The notes under the pieces are model-generated. The model worked only from the letters and a program-made list of their open reading frames with translations. It searched no databases and had not been told where the DNA came from. Positions 56,663-64,000 of a stretch of DNA of 64,000 nt are shown here, piece by piece. The first letter of the stretch is position 1, and each line of letters begins with the position of its first letter. This stretch comes from CBDFHF01 sp965247565 (lineage in GTDB: Bacteria > Pseudomonadota > Gammaproteobacteria > Methylococcales > Methylomonadaceae), in NCBI GenBank assembly GCA_965247565.1, contig CBDFHF010000003.1, forward strand, positions 496,001 to 560,000, in the 5' to 3' direction. Position numbers and translations under genes: made by a program.

Positions 56663-57990
56663 GGGATCTCTAAAAATACCCCACCTCACAGCGATTTTTG
56701 ACGGGAAGCAATGGCACTGAAATGAGATAATAACAGTGAGTCCACTGATAGAGAACCGTCCCATGAAACCCCGCCAACCTGGATTATTCGACGTAGAAGA
56801 AAGAGCCGCGCAACTAACCAAAATGGGAGACCCTTTGGTAGGATTGAAAGCCCGGATAGACTGGGAAGCGTTTCGGCCTGAACTTAAGCGCCTGCATGAA
56901 AAGGATAGAAAAAGTCAGGCAGGCGCCAAGCCGTTCGATGGGGTGCTGATGTTCAAGATTTTGGTACTCCAGCAGCTGCACAATTTATCGGATGATGGCA
57001 TCGAATATCAGATTCGGGATCGGTTCAGCTTCATGCGTTTTCTGGGTTTGCAATTAGAAGATAAAGTGCCGGATTCGAAAACCGTGTGGAGGTTTCGCGA
57101 ACGGCTTAAGGATCTAAACTTGGTTGAGGAGTTGTTTGCCCGGTTTCATGGACAACTGGCGGCGCAAGGTTATGCGGCTCGAGCGGGGCAGATGATTGAT
57201 GCCACCTTTGTCGAAGTCCCCAAGCAACGCAATAGCCGTGAAGAAAACGCCCAGATTAAAGAAGGGCAAGTGCCTGAGGCATGGGATAAGCCGGAGGTTC
57301 AGGCCAAGCGTCGGCAGAAAGATACCGAAGCGCGCTGGACAAAGAAAAACGATGAGAAGCATTACGGCTATAAAAATCACATCAACACGGATGAGGAAAA
57401 CAAGCTCATACAAAGCTATTCAGTCACCCATGCGGCGGTTCACGACAGTCAGGTATTCGATGAATTACTCGACCAGGCAATCGATGTGGAGGGCAATAAA
57501 CGAGCGGTTTATGCCGACAGTGCTTATCGTTCAGAAGCCCAGGAGCAGCGCTTAGCTAACGCCGATATTGAGAGCCAGGTTTGTGAAAAAGGCACACGAG
57601 GCAAACCCTTAACCGAAGAACAAAAGTTATCAAACCGGACGAAGTCAAAAGTCAGAGCCCGAGTCGAACATGTGTTTGGTGCACAGGCGGCAATGGGTGG
57701 GCATTTAGTTCGCACCATCGGTTTGCAACGAGCCAAAGTCAAAATTGGTTTGATGAATTTAGTGTACAACATGAAGCGTTTGATACAGTTGATTAAACGA
57801 GATGTGATGAACCCGTACAGGAAAGGTGCGCCCACAGTGGCATAAAAACGGGGAAATAATCTCAAAACACGGGGATTTGATGCGGTTTTTACTTCAAATA
57901 GCCGGAATGCACCCTGATTTTAAAATAAAGTCGAAAAAAATTAGCAGAATTACTAGGGGGTGACTTAAATTTGAATTTATAGAGGTTCCC
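56663..57990 (+). mobile_element. Complete IS5-family element (copy D)
   Basis: A 1328-base element with imperfect ends GGGATCTCT and AGAGGTTCCC. TAAAG is repeated at 56658-56662 and 57991-57995. Removing it restores DLSLEEDVPDHS of the element C transposase. Confidence 0.87.
56763..57845 (+). CDS. IS5-family transposase, intact
   Basis: A 360-residue DDE transposase. The DUF772-type N-terminal domain is at residues 1-110 (FDGVLMFKILVLQQLHNLSD). MIDATFVEVPKQRN gives the first aspartate, VYADSAYRSEAQEQ the second and RARVEHVFGAQAAMGGH the glutamate. A GTG at 56736 is an alternative start, but MKPRQPGLFDVEERAAQL is the usual beginning. It looks functional and carries no micro-insertion. Confidence 0.9.
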   Translation: MKPRQPGLFDVEERAAQLTKMGDPLVGLKARIDWEAFRPELKRLHEKDRKSQAGAKPFDGVLMFKILVLQQLHNLSDDGIEYQIRDRFSFMRFLGLQLEDKVPDSKTVWRFRERLKDLNLVEELFARFHGQLAAQGYAARAGQMIDATFVEVPKQRNSREENAQIKEGQVPEAWDKPEVQAKRRQKDTEARWTKKNDEKHYGYKNHINTDEENKLIQSYSVTHAAVHDSQVFDELLDQAIDVEGNKRAVYADSAYRSEAQEQRLANADIESQVCEKGTRGKPLTEEQKLSNRTKSKVRARVEHVFGAQAAMGGHLVRTIGLQRAKVKIGLMNLVYNMKRLIQLIKRDVMNPYRKGAPTVA

Positions 57991-58346
57991 TAAAGACAAG
58001 TCCAAAAAGCGCATGACATGCAGGTTGCTGTTAGCCATGTCCTCAACCGATTCATCACTTAAGCCACCGTTCCAGATACCGACCAGGAGCATCTTGAAAA
58101 GAAGCAAACCTGGATACGCCGGACGTCCCGTTACATCCGAGGCGGGTGCATAATGCTGGCGTATAACCGCTTCAATTGCCTTCCAGTCAATCAGGTGATC
58201 GATTTGGTTAAGAAAGTTACTTTTGCGGGTACGGTGATTAACGTAAAAATCAGAAAAAGACATAAAAATACACACAAGCCATTGAATGATAAGTCTATTT
58301 TATCATAATACATTGGTTTGGTGTAGTGGTGCCGTGCAAAGGTCTC

Positions 58347-58589
58347 TTTAAAAAGCGGGGTGAATAAAGCCTGCCGTTACGAACCCGAACTCAATCCTAG
58401 TTATCAGCAGTTGGCCGCCCATTATGCGGTCACCGTCATGCCTGCCAGACCGTATAAACCGAAGGATAAAGCCAAGGCCGAGGTGGGTGTTCAGCTGGTT
58501 GAACGCTGGATCATGGCTAAACTGCGCCACTTGTGCCCTGTGGGTATCAAACCTTTTTCTCCTTGGCAGAGCTGAATTACAGTATTAGC
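58347..58589 (+). pseudogene. IS21-family istA, middle fragment (element A)
   Basis: LKSGVNKACRYEPELNPSYQ and MPARPYKPKDKAKAEVGVQL, then VERWIMAKLRH match IstA around its third catalytic residue. The front of the gene is missing. A 17-base insert at 58529-58545 separates KLRH from QTFFSLAELNYS. The fragment ends at ATTAGC, where element B was inserted; the gene resumes at 61015. Confidence 0.82.
58529..58545. repeat. Micro-insertion 7, 17 bp, in IS21 istA
   Basis: ACTTGTGCCCTGTGGGT. Its reverse complement ACCCACAGGGCACAAGT joins exactly the eight-base left tip and the nine-base right tip of the insertion at 28903-30056. Removal restores LRHQTFFSL. Confidence 0.87.
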
Positions 58590-58733
58590 TGTTCGGCGAC
58601 AATTACTATGTCCGGTATGACGACAACTATCTTGACCGGTTGACCGATACGGAGGACAACAGTGAGTTTTACTTTTATTGGGAGCTCACCCTTGTCTGGA
58701 AAACGTATTACTCAACAACAAGAGAGTTTATAT

Positions 58734-60209
58734 ATGAACAAACGTCAACGAGGACAAAGCCAAGCCAGTGCGGCAGCGCAGGCATCACTATCTGAACGGT
58801 CTGGTCGCAGAATAGAAAAAGGGGATCGTCAATCCATTCCAGGTGAACGGCACTGGCGGACACGCGAAGATCCTTTTGAAGCGATCTGGCAACAGGAATT
58901 GGTACCCCTGTTAGAAAAAGAAGCCCAGCTCACGGGCTTAAGGCTTTGGGAATACTTGGAAGATAAGCATCCTGGTCAATTTCCCTACCGTGTTTTGCGT
59001 ACCCTGCAACGCCGCGTCAAACACTGGAAAGCCACCCAAGGCCCCGACAAAGTGATTATCTTTCGACAGTCAGTCCCCGCAGGCCAGCAGGGTTTATCGG
59101 ATTTCAGTCATCCAAACACGGCAATCACTATCCAAGGTAAAGACTTCCCTCATCTGTTGTACCAGTTCCGTTTGGCCTATAGTGGTTGGCGTTATGTTCA
59201 AATTATGTTGGGTGGGGAAAGTTATTCGGCCTTGGCTGATGGGTTGCAGTCGGCGTTAATGCTTGCTGGTGGCAGCCCACTTGAACATCGCACCGACAGC
59301 TTAAGCGCTGCGTTTAAAAATCAACAGGAAGAGCAGACACTCACACAACCTTACCAAGCGCTGTGTGCTCATTACCAGATACGAGCCACCCGTAACAATC
59401 GAGGCGTCAGTCATGAGAATGGTGCGATTGAATGTGCCCATGGTTCCTTCAAGCATCGGCTGGATCAAGCTCTAAAGCTCAGAGGCAGTTGTGATTTTGC
59501 CACGATCAAAGACTATCAGGACTTTCTTGAGAAAGTCTCTGGTCGGCTAAATAAACGCTGCCAGACGCGTTTTAGAGAAGAGCAGCAGGCCTTACAGCCT
59601 TTGCCAGGTGAGCGTTTTATGGACTATAGCGAACTTAGTTTAAAAGTGACGCGTAGTAGTACCTTAGAAATTAAACGGGTACTGTATACCGTGCCCTCGC
59701 GGCTGATCGGCGAGCAGGTTCGCGTGCAGGTGTATCATGATCGCTTGATCCTGTTTGTTGGTCAAACTTTAACAACAACGCTACCCCGTATTTACCCGAA
59801 AGTCGGTCAAGAACGGAGTCGGCGTATCGATTATCGACACCTGATCCATAGCTTGTCTGCCAAGCCCCAAGCCTTCCGGTTCTTACAGTTCCGTGATGAG
59901 TTATTGCCTACGGACACGTACCGCCTGTTATGGCAGCACAGTGATCAACAATTTGATACGCAAGACGCCTGTAAATGGATGGTCGGCGTACTGAGAATTG
60001 CTATGGATCATGATTGTGAAGAATCTTTAGGACGGGAGTTGTTGGCAACTGTCGATAACACCCAGCCATTGCCTACCCTTAAGGCCCTACAAGAGCGCTA
60101 CTTAGGTAAACAAGTCGCCCCCGTGATAGTCGCACGGCAACATGACTTAGCCAGCTATGATCAGTTGTTACAGAGGCGCTGGTACCAGCCGGAGGCTGGT
60201 CATGCCTGA
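58734..60209 (+). CDS. istA: IS21-family transposase IstA (element B)
   Basis: A 491-residue DDE transposase. Start ATG 58734 (MNKRQRGQSQASAAAQ) is preferred over an earlier frame start in the terminal repeat. GLSDFSHPNTAIT, HRTDSLSAAFKNQ and SHENGAIECAHGSFKHRL hold the D, D and E. A C-terminal Mu B-like interaction region follows. It overlaps istB by eight bases. Intact. Confidence 0.93.
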   Translation: MNKRQRGQSQASAAAQASLSERSGRRIEKGDRQSIPGERHWRTREDPFEAIWQQELVPLLEKEAQLTGLRLWEYLEDKHPGQFPYRVLRTLQRRVKHWKATQGPDKVIIFRQSVPAGQQGLSDFSHPNTAITIQGKDFPHLLYQFRLAYSGWRYVQIMLGGESYSALADGLQSALMLAGGSPLEHRTDSLSAAFKNQQEEQTLTQPYQALCAHYQIRATRNNRGVSHENGAIECAHGSFKHRLDQALKLRGSCDFATIKDYQDFLEKVSGRLNKRCQTRFREEQQALQPLPGERFMDYSELSLKVTRSSTLEIKRVLYTVPSRLIGEQVRVQVYHDRLILFVGQTLTTTLPRIYPKVGQERSRRIDYRHLIHSLSAKPQAFRFLQFRDELLPTDTYRLLWQHSDQQFDTQDACKWMVGVLRIAMDHDCEESLGRELLATVDNTQPLPTLKALQERYLGKQVAPVIVARQHDLASYDQLLQRRWYQPEAGHA

Positions 60210-60939
60210 AACCATCGATTTATTACTCAAACAGCTCAGACTACCCACGTTTGTCCGCCATTACCAAAGCCATCAAGAACAAGCGCTTGCCAAGGGCTAT
60301 GGGCATATCCGGTATTTATCGGGGTTATGTGAACAGGAAGCGGCGGATCGTTATCAAAAGCGTGTGCAAAAATGGACCCGAGAAGCCGGTTTGCCGGCAG
60401 GGAAGAGTTTTGCCAACTTCAATCAGGCTGAACTCAGCGCCACCGTACAACAGCAGGTTGCCATGTTGAAAGACCAAACTGACTGGGCGCATAAAGCGGG
60501 CAACGTCTTATTGATTGGCCCCTCTGGTGTCGGTAAATCGCATATGGCCGCAGCCCTTGCCAGTCAGTTAATCGAACAAAACGTGCGTGTTAAATGGTTC
60601 TCGGCAATAGCGCTGGTGCAAAGCCTACAGCAAGCCAAGCGTGACTTAGACTTAATGACAGCAATGACGCGTCTGGATAAATATCAGGTGCTGGTGATTG
60701 ATGATATTGGTTACGTCAAAAAGACCGATGCGGAGACCCAAGTGCTCTTTGAATTCATTGCCCATCGATATGAGAGTGGCAGCCTAATCATCACTTCAAA
60801 CCAACCGTTTAGCCAGTGGGACCACATATTTCCAGACACCATGATGACTGTTGCGGCAATTGATCGCATCATCCACCATGCCACCATTATTGAAATAGAG
60901 GGAGAAAGTTATCGAAAAAAACAGAGCCTAAAAAAGTAA
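60202..60939 (+). CDS. istB: IS21-family helper ATPase IstB (element B)
   Basis: A 245-residue AAA+ ATPase that selects targets for IstA. Walker A is LIGPSGVGKSHMAAAL near residue 110 and Walker B is VLVIDDIGYV near residue 172. LIITSNQPFSQW is the sensor region. The ATG at 60202 fits the family start MPETIDLLLKQLRL. Intact. Confidence 0.93.
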   Translation: MPETIDLLLKQLRLPTFVRHYQSHQEQALAKGYGHIRYLSGLCEQEAADRYQKRVQKWTREAGLPAGKSFANFNQAELSATVQQQVAMLKDQTDWAHKAGNVLLIGPSGVGKSHMAAALASQLIEQNVRVKWFSAIALVQSLQQAKRDLDLMTAMTRLDKYQVLVIDDIGYVKKTDAETQVLFEFIAHRYESGSLIITSNQPFSQWDHIFPDTMMTVAAIDRIIHHATIIEIEGESYRKKQSLKK

Positions 60940-61014
60940 CCCATTTTTTTAACTAAAACCGGCCAGGGTAATTGACGTCAAACCGGCAAAGATAATTGAC
61001 GCCGGACAATTAGC

Positions 61015-61689
61015 GCCTTATTGATCGAACTCAATCAAAAACCCTTCAAGCAAATGCCAGGCAATCGTCAGCAGTGGCTTGAAAAGCTGGACCAACCTGT
61101 TCTGTCACCTTTACCCAAGCATCCTTATCAGTACACGGACATCAAAATAGCCCGCGTTAATATCGACTATCACATTGCCTACGATCATCATCTGTATTCG
61201 GTCCCGCATCACTGTGTGAATGAACAAGTTGAGCTGCATGCCGGTGATCAACTGATTGAAATCTATTTTTACAACCAACGCATCGCCACCCCTGTTCGGA
61301 AGTTCTATCCCGGCATGACCACAGAGCCTGGGCATATGCCGGAAAAACATGCTCACCACCAACAATGGACGCCAGGACGGTTATTGAACTGGGCGCAATC
61401 CATAGGGCCTGAGGTACTCAAGTGGGTGAAGGCACAATTACAGCGTAAAGCGCATCCAGAACAAGCGTAACGCGTCTGCCTGGGCTTATTGGGCCTCAGT
61501 CGAACCTATCCGGCCGAGCGCTTGAATCAAGCCTGTGCCATCGCCAACCAAGAATCGCTGTTCAAATTGAAAAACGTGAAAGCCATTTTGCAAAGCAACC
61601 GGGATAAATTGCCGGTCGCCTCGCCGATGCAGCTTTCTTTATTGCCTCAGGACCATGCCAACATTCGGGGTGCCGCGAGCTTCCACTAA
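61015..61689 (+). pseudogene. IS21-family istA, C-terminal part (element A)
   Basis: Continues the fragment at 58347: LLIELNQKPFKQMPGNRQQW up to KAHPEQA, then a TAA at 61468-61470, then in the same frame RVCLGLLGLSRTYPAERLNQ and NIRGAASFH. The stop replaces a codon usually for tyrosine, so this is a point nonsense mutation on top of the truncation. Confidence 0.82.
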
Positions 61690-61718
61690 CCCTTAACCTT
61701 TCACCACAGGATATTAAA

Positions 61719-62473
61719 ATGATTGAAAGACTCTCAGCCAACTGCGCCAACTGAAACTCAACGGCATAGCCTCGGCGTTGCAAACCCAGTTGGAACAGCC
61801 GGGTGCTTATGAAGGCTTAGCTTTTGCCGAACGCCTGCAATTATTAGTTGATTACGAAGACCAGGAGCGGAATCAGCGGAAACAGGAGCGCTTGACCCGT
61901 GCGGCGCAATTTAAACTTAAGGCTCACGCCAAAGACATCGATTATCTGCCCGCCAGAGGCTTGAAACAGTCACAAATGGCGTCGCTGCTGTTGTGTGACT
62001 GGTTAAAAAAAGCCCAGAACCTATTGCTGACCGGCCCCTGCGGCACAGGTAAAACCTATATGGCTTGTGCACTCGGTCACCAAGCCTGTCTGAAAGGCTA
62101 CAGCGTTAGCTATTATCGGCTGCCTCGTCTCATCCTCGCATTGACCCAAGCCAAAGCGGATGGCAGCTACAGTAAATTACTAAAAGCCATAGCCAGTCTG
62201 AATTTATTGATCATCGATGACTGGGGACTGGAACCTTTGAATGCCGCTACCCGAAATGACTTGATGGAAATAATGGATGATCGTTATGAGCAATCGGCAA
62301 CCATCATTATTAGCCAATTACCGACCGAACAATGGTATGAAGCCATTGGCGATAATACCTTAGCCGACGCTATTTTAGATCGGCTGATGCACAATGCCCA
62401 CCGAATGATTTTAAAAGGAGAATCGATGCGAAAAAAAATGAATTCCTTGACTCAAGCTGAACACTTAGCGTAA
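61719..62473 (+). pseudogene. IS21-family istB with N-terminal frameshift (element A)
   Basis: ATG 61719 gives MIERL, but one base is missing near 61735, and the frame QLRQLKLNGIASALQTQLEQ continues in another register. Walker A is LLTGPCGTGKTYMACALG, Walker B LLIIDDWGLEP. From a TTG at 61778 the remaining 231 codons are open, so a shortened product is possible. It differs clearly from the element B IstB. Confidence 0.75.
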
Positions 62474-62505
62474 AAATTCACTTCCACTGATGCGTTAGGT
62501 TTTAG

Positions 62506-62925
62506 GTGTTCAAGTTCGTCCAGAATCAGTGTTCAAATAAATCAGAATACGCAGAGGGTAAAGTGGTTGGTATTATTATGCCTAAAGCCAATAGCGAAGG
62601 CATGCAAAAACATCTCGACATGATTGCGGCGGCCATCGCCCCAGGTAAACACGCGGTATTGGTCGTCGATCGCGCCGCCTGGCATGTCACAGCAAAATTA
62701 CAGTTGCCTACCAACCTGTCAATTTTACCCTTGCCACCTTATTCGCCTGAACTCAACCCTGTCGAGCAAATATGGCAGCAACTGCGGCGGTCAGATTGGG
62801 CAAATCGATGCTTTAAAAACTATGACGACATTCTTGATGCCTGTTGCCAAGCTTGGAATAAATTTGCTTTGCAACCGGACGCCATTCGATCTCTTTGCTC
62901 TCGGAGCTGGGCGGTGCTGTCATAG
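62506..62925 (+). pseudogene. IS630-family transposase C-terminal fragment
   Basis: VLVVDRAAWHVTAKLQLP and LPPYSPELNPVEQIWQQLRR carry the second aspartate and the glutamate region; IRSLCSRSWAVLS is the usual end. The N-terminal half is absent. It is a different IS630 type from the one at 48098. Confidence 0.8.
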
Positions 62926-62944
62926 AAACTTATTGGGATTGGTA

Positions 62945-63229
62945 TTATTCGTAAGGCCTGGTGCCTAAACAGCATTCTACTGGTGGCAAGCAGACGCTAC
63001 TGGGTATCAGTAAGCGGGGAGACAGTTATCTGCGCACATTATTGATTCATGGCGGCCGATCAGTAGTTAGAGTGGCGCACAAGCACCAGGACAAACGGAA
63101 CCGCTGGATGTGACATCAAGCAAAGGCGTGGAGAAAACATCTCTAATGTCGCGGTGGCGAACAAAAATGCACGGATTGCCTGGGCCTTGTTGACCCGCAA
63201 GGAAAACTACCAAGCGAAGCACGCCTAAC
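62945..63229 (+). pseudogene. IS110-family (IS1111 type) transposase C-terminal fragment
   Basis: LVPKQHSTGGKQTLLGISKR and DSYLRTLLIHGGRSVVR match the C-terminal domain; after a stop and frame changes the end NVAVANKNARIAWALLTRKE and NYQAKHA with a stop is recognisable. The front half is missing. It is a different IS110 branch from the element at 28903. Confidence 0.78.
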
Positions 63230-63689
63230 CAATGCCTGGAAAAGAGCCTTAGTCAAGATCCCAATAGTAAGGGCTTTGCCCCTAGCCGTGCGGCTTACCA
63301 AATTCTCGCCGGTAACCGGCAGGGGGATTGATTTTAAAAACAGAGCCAGAAAACGTGGCTTGAAACGAATTGCGTAGATAAAATTTAAGTGATACCCACA
63401 CGGGGCGCTTGTGGCAAAAAGGTAGCACCTGCATTTCTATAAAACTAACGGCATCTTGGGCTCTTTAGAAGCCGATGACTTGATGAGGCAGGAATGTGCG
63501 AATTCCATCAGGGCCAGAGGTCTAAGAAACCTCAACTCAAAGGCCGGATATATGGCAGTAATACCTTTTTTGTCATGAACGAAAGTTGCCTTGCAATACG
63601 GAGTAAACCATATATGACGCGATTTCGTAGAGCCGCCATCTTCACTCCGCTAAGGCTCCGTTTCCAGGATTTCTCAGCGTCAGAGCGAT
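63230..63689. other. Unassigned sequence, about 460 bp
   Basis: Lies between the IS1111 remnant and an ISAs1 remnant. No gene, tRNA or known repeat was recognised. ATACCCACACGGGGCG near 63392 vaguely recalls a micro-insertion left arm but lacks the CACAAGT end. Confidence 0.4.
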
Positions 63690-64000
63690 GTGGCGGCTGG
63701 TAGCCAGATTGGCGGCGCTGTGGCCTTTGCGATTGCGATCTTCATCGAAGACAGCGTCCAGCACCCAGTGCAGGTTATTTTCGATAAACCAGTGGGCGCG
63801 CACTGCACGCGTTAAGCGTTGTGGGTCATCAGCATCGAGGTAGCTGATGAAATAGCGTGTTTCTTCGCTGACGTCTTTCCGGTTGCTTTCGCGTAGGAGG
63901 GTCTCGGCGATGCTGCTCAAGCCTGCCCAGTAATGCCGCTCGCGGAGCCAGGCAACGTCGTCGGTCGCTCGGATCGTGCGCGTTTTCAATACGACCATGA
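63690..64000 (-). pseudogene. ISAs1-family transposase fragment running off the window
   Basis: Reads KTRTIRATDDVAWLRERHYW, ETRYFISYLDADDPQRLTRA and VRAHWFIENNLHWVLDAVFD on the minus strand, the C-terminal third of an ISAs1 transposase. Two codons are missing in DEDRN-RKGHSAANLA relative to the copy at 46629, and the end is truncated near 63690. The rest lies beyond position 64000. Confidence 0.78.

Larger units (their letters stand above)
55936..58263 (-). pseudogene. IS5-family transposase split by element D and a micro-insertion
   Basis: The N-terminal part (57996-58263) reads MSFSDFYVNHRTRKSNFLNQ up to RFLDLSL; the rest resumes at 56657 with EEDVPDHSVLSRFRTRLTKA. Catalytic segments are CHVDASITHSPRKPK, VETTAANQH and LHADKAYHSRKHNQ, then VVERTFGSQARWFGSKI. 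A 17-base insert at 56244-56260 separates AANQH from DSKPMVDLMDK. Apart from element D and this insert the frame is open. Confidence 0.85.
55724..58346 (-). mobile_element. IS5-family element (copy C), split by another IS5-family element
   Basis: Ends in the 12-base inverted repeat GAGACCTTTGCA at 55724 and its partner ending at 58346. The flanks are IS1380 on the left and IS21 on the right, with no clear target duplication. It removed the front of both neighbours or joined them by recombination. About 210 bases between 55724 and 55935 are its non-coding end. Confidence 0.82.
58590..61008 (+). mobile_element. Complete IS21-family element (B)
   Basis: A 2419-base element. The left end TGTTCGGCGACAATTA matches the right end read inward, TGTCCGGCGTCAATTA; further repeats of the CGG-x-GACAACTAT type lie inside. 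The 6-base duplication ATTAGC is at 58584-58589 and 61009-61014. Confidence 0.93.

Noticed and set aside
63388..63412. ATACCCACACGGGGCGCTTG resembling a micro-insertion
   Set aside because: The right arm does not match CACAAGT or TAAA, and no interrupted gene is visible to prove an insertion.
28340..64000. Possible CRISPR array from the recurring short motif
   Set aside because: The copies are scattered over 30 kb, lie inside genes, occur in both orientations and have no regular spacers or cas genes.

Overview
The window looks like a gammaproteobacterial chromosome. The order tRNA-Tyr, tRNA-Gly, tRNA-Thr, tufB, tRNA-Trp, secE, nusG, rplKAJL, rpoBC, rpsL, rpsG, fusA, tufA and then the S10, spc and alpha ribosomal genes is typical of that class. 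The SUF cluster with its own Rrf2 regulator and the AT-rich coding style recall methanotroph-like Gammaproteobacteria (Methylococcales), but the order-level assignment is only inference.

Region 1 (1-28.4 kb, all minus strand, intact): transcription and translation core genes, read right to left from a strong consensus promoter at 28343-28371 down to rpmJ at the left edge. A second promoter precedes rpsL. There is an L10-type leader before rplJ, a terminator-like hairpin between nusG and rplK, and an attenuator-like hairpin between rplL and rpoB. The two tuf genes encode identical proteins.

Region 2 (28.5-32.2 kb): insertion sequence debris (IS5, IS110, ISAs1, an IS982-like element, IS30).

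Region 3 (32.3-45.4 kb): ordinary host genes. These are a thioredoxin-like protein, glnS, a SUF iron-sulfur operon (sufR-sufB-sufC-sufD-sufS-sufU, with a membrane-protein remnant between sufB and sufC and a Uma2 gene on the opposite strand), a polysaccharide deacetylase, a secreted protein and a lipoprotein, and a DUF4124 protein.

Region 4 (45.5-64 kb): a dense graveyard of nested insertion sequences (IS5, IS3, IS30, ISAs1, IS630, IS1182-like, IS1, IS1380, IS21, IS110/IS1111). A tRNA-Pro/Arg/His cluster sits inside it. Several nestings can be dated by their target-site duplications.

The most unusual observation is a family of micro-insertions of 16-25 bp. Ten lie inside transposase reading frames of seven unrelated IS families. 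Most share the form ACCC-(2 to 4 nt)-GGGCACAAGT, or its reverse complement. Removing the insert restores the expected protein sequence at each site. None was seen in a host gene. The same terminal sequences flank the one IS110-family element at 28903-30056, which is inserted in an IS5 gene and itself carries three of them. They may be excision footprints of an IS110-like element, a new kind of miniature hairpin insertion, or the mark of a process that disables transposases.
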